64,000 nucleotides of DNA from Nocardiopsis sp. FR4 (GCF_009830945.1 NZ_VWVV01000004.1:186001-250000); one strand, 5' to 3'. Shown: positions 43,695-54,964, numbered from the stretch's first letter. Translations and numbers: made by a program. The notes: generated by a model not told the origin, from the letters alone.

Positions 43695-45392
43695 ATGCCT
43701 CCCTCTTCCGCGCAGCCCGGCACGACAGCGTCCGCGGCCAAGCCGCGCCGCCGCCGCGGCGAGGGCCAGTGGGCCCTCGGCTACCGCGAGCCGCTGAACA
43801 AGAACGAGGAGAACAAGAAGAACGACGACGGGCTCAACGTCCGCGACCGGATCATCAACATCTACTCCAAGCGCGGTTTCGACTCGATCGATCCGGCCGA
43901 TCTTCGCGGGCGTTTCCGCTGGTTCGGGCTCTACACCCAGCGGGCCCCGGGCATCGACGGCGGCAAGACGGCCGTCCTGGAGCCCGAGGAGCTCGACGAC
44001 CGCTACTTCATGCTGCGCGTGCGCATCGACGGCGGTCAGCTCTCCGCGGCACAGCTGCGCGCAATCGGGGAGATCTCCCGCGACCACGGGCGCGACACCG
44101 CCGACATCACCGACCGCCAGAACGTCCAGTTCCACTGGATCCAGGTCGAGGACGTCCCGGCGATCTGGGAGAAGCTGGAGTCGGTGGGCCTGTCCACCAC
44201 CGAGGCCTGCGGCGACACCCCTCGCGTCATCCTGGGCTGTCCCCTGGCCGGAGTGGCCGAGGACGAGGTCATCGACGCCAGCCCCCAGATCCGCCAGGTC
44301 TACGACGACCACATCGGCAGCCCGCTGTACTCCAACCTGCCGCGCAAGTTCAAGACCTCGATCTCGGGGTGCACCTCGCACTGCGTCAACCACGAGATCA
44401 ACGACGTCGCCTTCGTGGGCGTGCGCAACGAGGCGGGCGAGGCGGGCTACGACCTCTTCGTCGGCGGCGGCCTGTCCACCAACCCGATGTTCGCCCAGCG
44501 CCTGGGCGCGTTCGTGCGCCCGGACCAGGTGAGCGAGGTGTGGGCGGGGGTCTGCTCGGTCTTCCGCGACTACGGCTACCGGCGCCTGCGCACCCGCGCC
44601 CGGATCAAGTTCCTCATCAAGGACTGGGGCGCTCAGAAGTTCCGCGAGGTGCTGGAGAACGAGTACCTGGGGTACGCGCTGGCCGACGGCCCCGGCCCGG
44701 AGCTGGACCCGGGCGTGGAGCGCGACCACGTGGGAGTGCACCGCCAGCGGGACGGCCGGTTCTACGTGGGCTTCGCGCCCAAGGTCGGCCGGGTCTCGGG
44801 CACCGCGCTGCTGCGTATCGCCGACATCGCCGAGGAGCACGGTTCGGACCGCATCCGCACCACCGCCGACCAGAAGCTGGTCGTCCTCGACGTGGCGGAG
44901 GACCGGGTCGCCTCGATCACCTCCGCCCTGGAGGACGAGGGCCTGCAGGTCAACCCGAGTGTGTTCCGCCGCCAGACGATGGCGTGCACCGGCATCGAGT
45001 TCTGCAAGCTGGCGATCGTGGAGACCAAGGGCCGGGCCTCCTCCCTGATCGACGAGCTGGAGAAGCGGCTGCCGGACTTCGAGGACCCCCTGACCATCAA
45101 CGTCAACGGCTGCCCGAACTCCTGCGCGCGCATCCAGGTGGCCGACATCGGCCTCAAGGGCCAGCTGGTCATGAACGCGGCGGGCGAGCAGGTGGAGGGC
45201 TACCAGATCCACCTGGGCGGCGGCATGGGCCTGACCCAGTCCTTCGGCAAGAAGGTCCGCGGGCTGAAGACCACCGCGGAGGAGCTGCCCGACTACGTCG
45301 AGCGGGTGCTGCGCCGGTTCCAGAAGCAGAAGGAGGGCGGCGAGACCTTCGCGTCCTGGGTGGCCAGGGCCGAGGAAGCCGACCTGAAGTAG
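43695..45392 (+). CDS. sirA: Assimilatory sulfite reductase (ferredoxin), siroheme/[4Fe-4S]
   Basis: Six-electron reduction of sulfite to sulfide. The start MPPSSAQPGTT (CGGAG ten bases upstream) gives 565 aa. Two ferredoxin-like/NiR-SiR half repeats are visible. The first has DRQNVQFHWIQVEDVP and SISGCTSHCVNHEIND. The second has the cluster and siroheme ligands MACTGIEFC (C-x5-C) and NGCPNSCAR (C-x3-C). Arg and Lys residues around TADQKLVVLDV line the anion site. Length and order match actinobacterial SirA rather than NADPH-dependent CysI. First structural gene of the operon with the CxxC protein, APS reductase and sirohydrochlorin chelatase. Confidence 0.94.
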   Translation: MPPSSAQPGTTASAAKPRRRRGEGQWALGYREPLNKNEENKKNDDGLNVRDRIINIYSKRGFDSIDPADLRGRFRWFGLYTQRAPGIDGGKTAVLEPEELDDRYFMLRVRIDGGQLSAAQLRAIGEISRDHGRDTADITDRQNVQFHWIQVEDVPAIWEKLESVGLSTTEACGDTPRVILGCPLAGVAEDEVIDASPQIRQVYDDHIGSPLYSNLPRKFKTSISGCTSHCVNHEINDVAFVGVRNEAGEAGYDLFVGGGLSTNPMFAQRLGAFVRPDQVSEVWAGVCSVFRDYGYRRLRTRARIKFLIKDWGAQKFREVLENEYLGYALADGPGPELDPGVERDHVGVHRQRDGRFYVGFAPKVGRVSGTALLRIADIAEEHGSDRIRTTADQKLVVLDVAEDRVASITSALEDEGLQVNPSVFRRQTMACTGIEFCKLAIVETKGRASSLIDELEKRLPDFEDPLTINVNGCPNSCARIQVADIGLKGQLVMNAAGEQVEGYQIHLGGGMGLTQSFGKKVRGLKTTAEELPDYVERVLRRFQKQKEGGETFASWVARAEEADLK

Positions 45393-45444
45393 TCCGCGCC
45401 GCGGCGGTGCCGACCGCGGCGCCCCGCAGCAGCACGGCCGGACC

Positions 45445-45470
45445 GGGCCGGCCCCGCGCGGGGCCGGCCC
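45445..45470 (+). terminator. Intra-operon hairpin after sulfite reductase
   Basis: An 11-bp perfect stem, GGGCCGGCCCC (45445-45455) with GGGGCCGGCCC (45460-45470), and a four-base loop. It lies in the 128-bp gap before the next gene; it may reduce read-through or protect the sirA 3' end. Confidence 0.4.
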
Positions 45471-45520
45471 CCGGCCGGGAACAGACCCCGAGGAACCCGA
45501 GCGAGAGGAAGGGGTGTGCC

Positions 45521-45727
45521 ATGTCCGAGAGGGCCGCGCCCTACTACTGCCCCTACTGCGGCGACGAGGACCTGGTACCGGAGGAGGGCGCCCCGGTCAG
45601 GGGCGAGGGCTACCCCTGGGCCTGCCTGTCCTGCGCCCGGGTGTTCCGGGTCAAGTACGTCGGGTTGCGCTCCGCGTCGTTCTCCGCGGAAGGCGCCCCC
45701 TCCAGACCGACGGAAGGGAACCAATGA
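45521..45727 (+). CDS. Small CxxC/CxxC protein of the sulfite reductase operon
   Basis: A 68-aa protein with two cysteine pairs, YYCPYCGDED and WACLSCARVF (Cys10/13 and Cys35/38), a zinc-ribbon or rubredoxin-like arrangement, then a short Ser/Pro tail. GAGAGGAAGGGG precedes ATG 45521. It overlaps cysH by ATGA. Similar short proteins are found between sulfite reductase and APS reductase genes in streptomycetes. Possible roles are electron delivery to sulfite reductase, sulfide/metal handling or assembly. None is established. Confidence 0.85.
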   Translation: MSERAAPYYCPYCGDEDLVPEEGAPVRGEGYPWACLSCARVFRVKYVGLRSASFSAEGAPSRPTEGNQ

Positions 45728-46428
45728 ACTCCACCACCATCACCCCCCTGGGCGGTCCCGAGCTCGCCGAGCGGGCCGCACGCGAACTGGAGGAGGCCTC
45801 GGCCCGGGAGATCATCTCCTGGGCGGCGGAGACCTTCGGCGACCGGTTGTGCATGACCTCCTCCATGGCCGACGCGCTCATGGTCGACCTGGTCTCCAAG
45901 CAGGTGCCGGGCATCGACGTCATCTTCCTGGACACCGGCTACCACTTCCCCGAGACCATCGGCACCCGTGACGCGGTGGCCTCGGTGTACGACATCAACC
46001 TGATCAACGTCGAGCCCACCCGCACGGTGGCCGAGCAGGACCTGGCCCTGGGTCCGCGCCTGCACGGACGCGACCCGGGCATCTGCTGCCACCTGCGCAA
46101 GGTGGAGCCGCTCAAGCGGGCCCTGGAGCCCTACTCCGCGTGGCTGACCGGTCTGCGCCGGGACGACTCCGCGACCCGGCGCGACACCCCGGTGGTGCAG
46201 TGGGACAAGCGTCGGCGGATGACCAAGGTGAACCCGATCGCCCGGTGGACGCAGGAGGAGGTGGACGCCTACATGGCCGAGAACGGGGTGCTCGTGAACC
46301 CGCTCCAGTACGACGGCTACCCCTCGATCGGCTGCGAGCCCTGCACGCGCCGGGTGGCGCCGGGCGAGGACCCGCGCAGCGGCCGGTGGGCCGGAACGGG
46401 CAAGACCGAGTGCGGAATCCACGTGTGA
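45724..46428 (+). CDS. cysH: Assimilatory adenylyl-sulfate (APS) reductase
   Basis: Reduces APS (or PAPS) to sulfite, feeding the enzyme at 43695. The 234 aa contain MTSSMADALMVDLV (nucleotide-binding loop), DTGYHFPETIGTRD, and the four [4Fe-4S] cysteines in GICCHLRKVEPL and GCEPCTRRV. Those cysteines mark the APS-using form. The C-terminal GKTECGIHV carries the catalytic Cys that forms the S-sulfonate. Its start overlaps the upstream gene by ATGA. ATP sulfurylase genes (cysD/cysN) are not in this window. Confidence 0.95.
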   Translation: MNSTTITPLGGPELAERAARELEEASAREIISWAAETFGDRLCMTSSMADALMVDLVSKQVPGIDVIFLDTGYHFPETIGTRDAVASVYDINLINVEPTRTVAEQDLALGPRLHGRDPGICCHLRKVEPLKRALEPYSAWLTGLRRDDSATRRDTPVVQWDKRRRMTKVNPIARWTQEEVDAYMAENGVLVNPLQYDGYPSIGCEPCTRRVAPGEDPRSGRWAGTGKTECGIHV

Positions 46429-46433
46429 GCGCG

Positions 46434-46476
46434 GGCCGCGTGCGGGGACGGGTGCGCCCGTCCCCGCACCGCGGCC
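46434..46476 (+). terminator. Strong hairpin after cysH
   Basis: GTGCGGGGACGGG pairs perfectly with CCCGTCCCCGCAC around a four-base loop, and the flanking GGCCGC/GCGGCC extends the stem with one bulge. No T tract. It could end the main operon or reduce expression of the chelatase gene that follows 61 bp later. Confidence 0.5.
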
Positions 46477-46537
46477 CCCAGGGCCGCGCGACGGAAGGAG
46501 CGGTCGCGGTGCCGACGACCACGAGGCGAGGTTGACC

Positions 46538-47329
46538 ATGACGGCGGACGGAACCGGGGCCCCGAGCGGCGGGTGCCGGGAGGAGCGGGTACCCCTGCTG
46601 GCGGTGGCGCACGGCAGCGCCGACCCCCGGTCGGCGGCGTCCGTGTCGGCGGTGTTCGCGCGGGTGCGCTCGCTGCGGCCGGGACTGGACGTGCGCGTGT
46701 CCTACCTGGACCACGCGGCGCCCGGCGCGGAGGAGGCCCTGGAGGAGCTGGCCGCCCGCGGGGCGGGTGAGACGGTGGTACTGCCGGCCCTGCTGACGGC
46801 GGCCTACCACAGCAAGGTGGACCTGCCCGCGGTGCTGGCCCGGGCGCGCGAGCGCGGCCCCTGGCTGCGCGTGCACTACGCCGACACCCTGGGCCCCCAC
46901 CCGCTGCTGGTGCGCGCGGTGGAGCGGCGCCTGGCCGAGGCCGGTGCCGCCCCCGACCCGGACACGGCGCTGGTGCTGGCCTCGGCCGGCTCCAGCGACC
47001 CGGAGGCGAACGCGACCGTGGCCGCGACGGCGGCGGAACTGGCCGGGCGCGGTCCCTGGCGGGAGGTGGTGTCGGCGTACGCGTCCGCGTCGGGCCCGCG
47101 GCCGGGCGAGGCCGTGGCCGCCCTGCGCGCGCGGGGCGCCTCGCGGGTGGCCGTGGCGACCTACCTGCTGGCACCGGGGTTCTTCGCCGAACGGGTGCGC
47201 GCCCAGTCGCTGGAGGCGGGCGCCTGGACGGTGTCGGAGGCCCTGGGGGACGCGCCCGAGCTGGCCCGGGTGGTGCTGGACCGCTACGACGCGGCCCTGG
47301 CCGCCCGGCGCGCCGACCGCGCCGCCTGA
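46538..47329 (+). CDS. Sirohydrochlorin chelatase (CbiX/SirB-like)
   Basis: Inserts Fe2+ (or Co2+) into sirohydrochlorin to supply siroheme for the sulfite reductase. The 263 aa are two CbiX-type half domains. LAVAHGSADPRSAASV is the N-terminal metal-site motif with its His, and LLTAAYHSKVDLP has the second catalytic His. The second half repeats LVLASAGSSDPEAN and VAVATYLLAPGFFAERV. Start ATG 46538 is preferred to the TTG six bases earlier. It fits the operon functionally. Siroheme as product is inferred from context. Confidence 0.9.
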   Translation: MTADGTGAPSGGCREERVPLLAVAHGSADPRSAASVSAVFARVRSLRPGLDVRVSYLDHAAPGAEEALEELAARGAGETVVLPALLTAAYHSKVDLPAVLARARERGPWLRVHYADTLGPHPLLVRAVERRLAEAGAAPDPDTALVLASAGSSDPEANATVAATAAELAGRGPWREVVSAYASASGPRPGEAVAALRARGASRVAVATYLLAPGFFAERVRAQSLEAGAWTVSEALGDAPELARVVLDRYDAALAARRADRAA

Positions 47330-47475
47330 GAGCGCCCGGGGGGCGCGGGGCACGCGCTCCGGGGGTGTCGTCCGCGGCCCCGCGCACGCGGTTGCCCGGA
47401 AGGGCCGCGCCCAGAAGAATCAGGGTGGGCGGACGGGGACTCCGCCCACTGTGCAACGCGTATCCGGGGGTGGCC

Positions 47476-48159
47476 GTGTCGGAGCAGCGAGGACCAGCGC
47501 GGGGCGGTATCCGCGACCTGTTGCGGGGGCTGCCGGTGTTCGCCGGTGAGCTGCCGGACTTCGACCCGGCCTCGGCGCCCGAGGACCCGTTGGAGCTGTT
47601 CCCGGAGTGGCTCGCGCAGGCGGTGCGCGCCGGTGTGGCCGAGCCGCACGCGATGACGGTCACCACGGTGGACGGGGCCGGCGCGCCCTCGGCCCGGGTG
47701 GTGATCATGAAGGACCTCACCCCCGAGGGCTGGTGGTTCGCCACCACGACCACCTCGGCCAAGGGGCGGGACCTGGCCGCGAACCCCAGCGTGGCGCTGC
47801 TGTTCTACTGGAGTGCGCAGGGACGCCAGGTGCGGGTGCGCGGCCGGGCCGAGCTGGCCGATCCGCGGCGGTGCGCCGAGGACTACCTGGCCCGGCCGCT
47901 GGAGTCGCGGGTGGCGGGGCTGCACGGAAGGCAGAGCGAGCCCCTGGACGACCCGGCCGAGGTCGACCGGGTGGCCGAGCGGAGCCGCGCGAGACTGGAG
48001 GGCGACCCCGCGCTGGTCCCCGGGGACTGGGGCCTGTACGTGGTCCGGCCGACCGAGGTGGAGTTCTGGCAGGCCGACCCCGACCGGCGGCACACCCGCC
48101 TGCGCTACACCCGCCCGGGCACCGGGGCGCCCTGGGAGCGGGGGTTGCTCTGGCCGTAG
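47476..48159 (+). CDS. pdxH: Pyridoxine/pyridoxamine 5'-phosphate oxidase
   Basis: FMN-dependent oxidation of PNP or PMP to PLP. GTG 47476 gives 227 aa; GTG 47470 is an alternative. Motifs include PHAMTVTTVDGAGAPSARVV, MKDLTPEGWWFATTTTSAKG (FMN phosphate contacts), LLFYWSAQGRQVRVRG, RPLESRVAGLHGRQS and the C-terminal WGLYVVRPTEVEFWQ with RLRYTR, the family's substrate-site ending. A standalone gene with GGGGGTGG upstream. Confidence 0.93.
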   Translation: MSEQRGPARGGIRDLLRGLPVFAGELPDFDPASAPEDPLELFPEWLAQAVRAGVAEPHAMTVTTVDGAGAPSARVVIMKDLTPEGWWFATTTTSAKGRDLAANPSVALLFYWSAQGRQVRVRGRAELADPRRCAEDYLARPLESRVAGLHGRQSEPLDDPAEVDRVAERSRARLEGDPALVPGDWGLYVVRPTEVEFWQADPDRRHTRLRYTRPGTGAPWERGLLWP

Positions 48160-48291
48160 GAGTCCCCTCCCCCGCTGGGGCCCGTTCCCCGCGGGGGTTC
48201 GGGAAACCGAGCCTGGTTCGGTGGGGCGGCCAGGGGTAGGATGCCCGCACTCCGGCCACCCGCCCGGACCCCGTCCAGAAAGGCAGCCGCC

Positions 48292-49923
48292 ATGCCCCCG
48301 ACCCACGAGGTGTTCAACCAGGCCCCGCCGCTCGGCGACCACGCCGCCGGGGACGATCCCGCGCTCCTGGAGGGGTTGCGGCGCGAGGGGGCGGGGTGGG
48401 CCGAGGCCGAGGTGCGCGCGGTCGGCGACGCCGCGGGGTCGGAGCGGGTCCGGGCCTGGGGCGAGTCGGCCAACACCTATCCCCCGGTGCTGCGCACGCA
48501 CGACCGCTACGGGCACCGGGTGGACGAGGTCGACTACCAGCCCGCCTACCACGTGCTCATGGACCAGGCGGTGGAGCAGGGCCTGCACGCCGCCCCCTGG
48601 GCGGACGGGCGCGCGGGCGCGCACGTGGCGCGCGCGGCCAAGTTCTTCCTGTGGTCCCAGCCCGAGGCGGGCCACGGGTGCCCGATCTCGATGACCTACG
48701 CGGCCGTTCCCGCGCTGCGCCACGCACCGGAGCTGGCCCGGCGCTACGAACCCCTGCTGACCGCGCGCACGTACGACTTCGGGCTGCGCGCCCCGCACAC
48801 CAAGAGCGGGCTGCTCGCGGGCATGTCGATGACCGAGAAGCAGGGCGGCTCGGACGTGCGCGCCAACACCACGCGCGCGGTGCCCGCCGCCGAGGGGCAC
48901 TACCTGCTGACCGGGCACAAGTGGTTCACCTCCGCGCCGATGAGCGACCTGTTCCTCACCCTGGCCCAGGCTCCCGAGGGGCTGACCTGCTTCCTGGTGC
49001 CCCGGGTGCTGGAGGACGGCGGCCGCAACGCCCTGCACATCCAGCGGCTCAAGGACAAGCTGGGCAACCGGTCCAACGCCTCGGCGGAGCTGGAGTACGA
49101 CGGCGCCGTGGCCCACCTGGTCGGCGAGCCGGGCCGGGGGGTGCCCACCATCATCGAGATGGTCAACTGCACCCGGCTGGACTGTGTGATCGGGTCGGCC
49201 TCGGGCATGCGCGCCGCGGTGGTGCAGGCGCTGCACCACGCCGAGCACCGCCGGGCCTTCGGCTCGGCCCTGGTCGACCAGCCGCTGATGCGCAACGTGC
49301 TCGCCGACCTGGCCCTGGAGTCGGAGGCGGCCACCGCCCTGATGATGCGCCTGGCCGGTGCCGCGGACCGCGCGGTCTCCGGCGACGCGGGCGAGGCGGC
49401 CTTCCGCCGCCTGGGAGTGGCGGTGGGCAAGTTCTGGGTGACCAAGCGCCAGCCCGCGCACGCCGCCGAGGCGCTGGAGTGCCTGGGCGGGAACGGTTAC
49501 GTGGAGGAGTCGGGGATGCCGCGGCTGTTCCGGGACTCCCCGCTCAACTCCATCTGGGAGGGCTCGGGCAACGTGGCTGCGCTGGACGTGCTGCGGGCGA
49601 TGGGCCGCGACCCGGAGCCGTTGGAGGCCTTCCGGGCCGAGCTCGGCGCGGCCGGAGGCGTGGACAGGCACTACGACGCGGCGGTCAAGCGCCTGGAGCA
49701 GGTCCTGGCCGACCCGGACGGGGCCCAGTACCGGGCGCGGTCGGTGGTGGAGCTGATGGCGCTCACCCTGCAGGCGTCGGTGCTGCTGCGGCACGCGCCC
49801 CACCCCGTGGCCGAGGCCTTCACCGCCTCCCGGCTGGGCGGGGAGTGGGGGCACGTGTTCGGCACCCTGCCGCGGGGCGCGGACACCGGGTTGATCCTGG
49901 ACCGGGCGCGGCCGCGCCGCTGA
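48292..49923 (+). CDS. AidB-like acyl-CoA dehydrogenase family protein
   Basis: FAD flavoprotein of 543 aa, starting MPPTHEVFNQAPPL (GAAAGG eight bases upstream). The opening and the AidB-typical long N-terminal part precede the dehydrogenase core: GLLAGMSMTEKQGGSDVRANTT (FAD/substrate loop), GHKWFTSAPMSD, and SIWEGSGNVAALDVLRAM in the C-terminal domain. The total length and EGSGNV motif match AidB/isovaleryl-type members. AidB is linked to alkylation damage protection in E. coli; acyl-CoA activity is poor there. The function here is therefore uncertain. Confidence 0.88.
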   Translation: MPPTHEVFNQAPPLGDHAAGDDPALLEGLRREGAGWAEAEVRAVGDAAGSERVRAWGESANTYPPVLRTHDRYGHRVDEVDYQPAYHVLMDQAVEQGLHAAPWADGRAGAHVARAAKFFLWSQPEAGHGCPISMTYAAVPALRHAPELARRYEPLLTARTYDFGLRAPHTKSGLLAGMSMTEKQGGSDVRANTTRAVPAAEGHYLLTGHKWFTSAPMSDLFLTLAQAPEGLTCFLVPRVLEDGGRNALHIQRLKDKLGNRSNASAELEYDGAVAHLVGEPGRGVPTIIEMVNCTRLDCVIGSASGMRAAVVQALHHAEHRRAFGSALVDQPLMRNVLADLALESEAATALMMRLAGAADRAVSGDAGEAAFRRLGVAVGKFWVTKRQPAHAAEALECLGGNGYVEESGMPRLFRDSPLNSIWEGSGNVAALDVLRAMGRDPEPLEAFRAELGAAGGVDRHYDAAVKRLEQVLADPDGAQYRARSVVELMALTLQASVLLRHAPHPVAEAFTASRLGGEWGHVFGTLPRGADTGLILDRARPRR

Positions 49924-50267
49924 CCGGCGGCGGCTCCCGGCGCGGGGAGGGCCGGTCCGGGGCGCGGGCCCGCCGGTCCCGGTGCGTTCCACCCGTACCC
50001 GTGCTGCCGCGACCTCCACTTTCACCACACACGTCATCCTCTTAACCATAATAATTCCAACAAAACCCCCACATTGGGACAGCGGGCGAATGATCATCGG
50101 CCAGTTCGGCATACTTCGGCGATCGGAGCGGAAGAAAGAAGGCGTCACAAAACACGACCGCACGCTTTCGGACGGGAAGCGGGCCGGGTGCCCCGCTCCG
50201 ACCGGGGAGAGCACCCGGTCCCGCACCCGCTCCCGAGGGCCCCGACCACAAGAGACTGACGACGCCT
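49924..50267. other. Intergenic region upstream of glgX with AT-rich segment
   Basis: 344 bp. GC-rich up to 50020, then AT-rich 50030-50080 with TAACCATAATAATT, which resembles a -10 region, so the glgX promoter probably lies here about 200 bp before the ATG. No ORF, terminator or known riboswitch was recognised. Only a poor ribosome site precedes glgX. Confidence 0.4.
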
Positions 50268-52427
<2,160 letters not shown>

Positions 52428-52506
52428 GGGCGTGCCGCGTCCCGGTCGTCCCCGCCGCGGGGCGCCCGGGACGCACCGGCCCGCGCCGCGGATACCCTGT
52501 GTGACC

Positions 52507-53304
52507 ATGTCGAGCACCCAGCCCGGCGGCGCGGCCGCCGCCCCCCTCCCCTTCCGCGCACTGCTGCCCCCGCCGGGCGGCGCGGACGCGGACCTGCCCG
52601 CCGCCTACGCCTACCCCGCGCCCCTGGACCGGCCCTGGGTGCGCGCCAACATGGTGGCCAGCGCCGACGGCGGTGCCATCGGCCCCTCGGGGCGCAGCCG
52701 GGACCTGTCCTCGGCCTCCGACCGCAGGGTGATGGGGGTGCTGCGCGGCCTGTGCGACGTGGTGCTGGTGGGTGCGGCCACCGCGCGCCTGGAGGGGTAC
52801 GGCCCGGTCCGCGCACGCCCGAGCTGGGAACGGCTGCGCGCGGGACGGCCGGCCACCCCCGCCGTCGCGGTGGTCTCCCGTTCGCTCGACCTGCCCCCGG
52901 CTCTGCTGGCCGAGGCGCCCGAACACGCGCGCACCCTGGTCTTCACCACGGACCGCTCCCCCGCCGGGCGCCGCCGCGAGGTAGCCCGGCACGCCGACCT
53001 CGTCGTGGTCCGGGGGGCCTCGGTGACCCCCGCGCACGTGGTGGAGGGTCTGGCCGAACGCGGCTTGTACCGGGTCCTGACCGAGGGCGGCCCGGTCCTG
53101 CTGGCGGAGTTCGTGGCGGCGGGACTGCTGGACGAGCTGTGCCTGACGGTGAGCCCGTGGCTGCTGGGCGCGGGGGCACCGCGCATCGTCACGGGCGGCC
53201 CCGGCGCGCCGGAGGGCCCGGCCGGCGCCCAGAGCACACCCGTGCGGATGGCACACCTGCTGGAGGCCGAGGGCAACCTGTTCGCGCGTTACGTCAGGGG
53301 ATAG
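52507..53304 (+). CDS. RibD C-terminal/dihydrofolate reductase-fold pyrimidine reductase family protein
   Basis: NADPH-dependent reductase fold of 265 aa. It opens with a 45-residue Pro/Ala-rich stretch, then RPWVRANMVASADGGAIGPSGRS, where RPxVRxNMVxSxDG is the RibD_C substrate motif. DVVLVGAATARLEGYGPVR and LTEGGPVLLAEFV (the GGP loop) follow. No deaminase domain is present, so it is the reductase half only. It may act in riboflavin synthesis or on another pyrimidine; unassigned paralogues are common in actinobacteria. An alternative GTG lies at 52501. Confidence 0.88.
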   Translation: MSSTQPGGAAAAPLPFRALLPPPGGADADLPAAYAYPAPLDRPWVRANMVASADGGAIGPSGRSRDLSSASDRRVMGVLRGLCDVVLVGAATARLEGYGPVRARPSWERLRAGRPATPAVAVVSRSLDLPPALLAEAPEHARTLVFTTDRSPAGRRREVARHADLVVVRGASVTPAHVVEGLAERGLYRVLTEGGPVLLAEFVAAGLLDELCLTVSPWLLGAGAPRIVTGGPGAPEGPAGAQSTPVRMAHLLEAEGNLFARYVRG

Positions 53305-53484
53305 CGCGCCTGCGGAGGTCGCGCTGGTAACCGGTCGGTTTCGGCCACCCCGCAACAAGGCATGAACCGTCCCGCAACCGGACATACCCGAAGTGTGCCA
53401 TCCACTGGAAACACCCCCACTGGACCCAGGACACACCGCATTGACGGGGCTTACCGGCTTGGCCCCCCGGCCGAGAGGATGAAA

Positions 53485-54267
53485 GTGGTGCCGACGTCCG
53501 AAAACGGATCCCCTCCGGTCTATCGCGAGATAGCCGAGGAACTACGCGGACAGATCCGCTCCGGACGGTACGCCGACGGCGACCGCCTGCCCGGGGAGAA
53601 CGCCCTCATGCAACGCCACGGCGTCGCGCGGGCGACGGCGAGGCAGGCACTCTCCGTACTGATCAACGAGGGCCTGGCCGTGGCCGTGCGCGGCTCGGGC
53701 GTCTACGTGCGCCTGTTCCGCCCCGTGCGAAGGCACGGGGCCCGCCGCCTGTCCAAGGAGCTGTGGGGCGACGGGCGCGCGATCTGGGAGACCGACGCCG
53801 AGGACCGGGAGTACGAGGTGGACCGCCTGCGCGTGGACGAGGCGGTTCCCGACGAGCACGTCGCGCGCGCGCTGGAACTGGCCGAGGGGGCGGGCGTGGT
53901 CCGGCGCTCGCGCCGCTACCTGGTGGACGGCAGGCCGGTGCAGAGCGCGGTCTCGCACGTGCCCCTGGGCGTCCTGGAGGGAGCCGGGGACGCCGCGGCC
54001 GCCCTGAGCATCCGGGCGCACGACAGCGGCCCCGGCGGCATCTACGCGCGCCTGGCCGAACTGGGGCAGGCACCGGCCCACTTCACGGAGGAGGTCCGGG
54101 TGCGCATGCCCACCCCGGAGGAGAACGAGGAGCTGGAGCTGTCGGCCGGGACCCCGGTGCTGGAGGTGGCGCGCACCGCGCTGACCGCCGAGCACCGGCC
54201 GGTGGAGTTCAACGAGATCACCATGGACGGCTCGGCGTACGTGCTGCGCTACGACTTCGAGGCCTGA
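53485..54267 (+). CDS. GntR-family regulator with UTRA domain (HutC subfamily)
   Basis: DNA-binding repressor/activator that senses a small molecule. GTG 53485 gives good spacing from GAGAGG (ATG 53479 is too close), 260 aa. The winged HTH is PPVYREIAEELRGQIRSGRY, LPGENALMQRHGVARATARQ, then VRGSGVYV. The UTRA domain follows (residues about 90-250) with VRRSRRYLVDGRPVQSAVSHVP and PVEFNEITMDGSAYVLRYDF. Ligand and target unknown. It is 180 bp downstream of the reductase gene and followed by a strong hairpin. Confidence 0.9.
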   Translation: MVPTSENGSPPVYREIAEELRGQIRSGRYADGDRLPGENALMQRHGVARATARQALSVLINEGLAVAVRGSGVYVRLFRPVRRHGARRLSKELWGDGRAIWETDAEDREYEVDRLRVDEAVPDEHVARALELAEGAGVVRRSRRYLVDGRPVQSAVSHVPLGVLEGAGDAAAALSIRAHDSGPGGIYARLAELGQAPAHFTEEVRVRMPTPEENEELELSAGTPVLEVARTALTAEHRPVEFNEITMDGSAYVLRYDFEA

Positions 54268-54290
54268 ACGCAGGGGACCCCGCACACGGA

Positions 54291-54316
54291 GAGGGGCGCC
54301 GCACGCGGCGCCCCTC
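54291..54316. terminator. Bidirectional hairpin between GntR and membrane-protein genes
   Basis: GAGGGGCGCCGC (54291-54302) pairs with GCGGCGCCCCTC (54305-54316); a C/T-rich run follows. Confidence 0.7.
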
Positions 54317-54329
54317 CCCCTCGCAATCC

Positions 54330-54761
54330 TCAGCTACGGCCTCGTCTGGAGGCGAACACCAGGTACGCCAACGGTAGGAGCACGAGTCCCACCGCGAGCG
54401 CTCCCGCGGCGACGAAGGGCAGGGAACCCGACGCGGTCATCGCCCACCGCGCCATACCGAACCCAAGGACGACGGACACCGCCAGCGCGCACACGGCCAC
54501 GGCCGCGGCGAGGAGGAGCAGTGTCTGGTCGTTCAGGGGAGCGGGTCTGGCACGGTCGATCCGGACGACCGTGGCGCGGACGCTGAGCTCGGCGGCCCAG
54601 CGCAGCTCACGGCCGACCGTGGCCGCGGCGGCCGCCGCGGCCAGCGCCCGCGACCGCGTCCCCGCGGTGGCCTGGTCCAGCCACCACAGTCCGTATCGGA
54701 TCCTGCCCACGCGCAGCGGTCGTCTGCCTACTCCGAGTGCCTGTTGCGCTGTAACAGCCAT
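54330..54761 (-). CDS. Small membrane protein of unknown function
   Basis: A 143-aa protein from MAVTAQQALGVG (GAGGCGGG upstream). Residues 1-60 are cytoplasmic and Ala/Arg-rich with a long predicted helix (SRALAAAAAAATVGRELRW). Two membrane helices at about 79-100 and 112-136 are followed by a short basic tail (FASRRGRS). No family recognised. It is transcribed toward the GntR gene. Confidence 0.65.
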   Translation of the reverse strand: MAVTAQQALGVGRRPLRVGRIRYGLWWLDQATAGTRSRALAAAAAAATVGRELRWAAELSVRATVVRIDRARPAPLNDQTLLLLAAAVAVCALAVSVVLGFGMARWAMTASGSLPFVAAGALAVGLVLLPLAYLVFASRRGRS

Positions 54762-54964
54762 GTCACCCGCCTCACATGCACCGTTCGACCACTGGCCCTG
54801 GTTACAGCCGTACCCGCCACTTTCCTTACCGAACGTCGTCAAAGGCGAAGTTAGTGGTATGTGACCGCGAAGCAGGGCGTACCTGTCGCACACGTCATAG
54901 CGGATGTTCCGCCACGACGGGGAACGAGGCGGCGTCCGACGCCGATTCGGGGTAGCGTCGTCCC

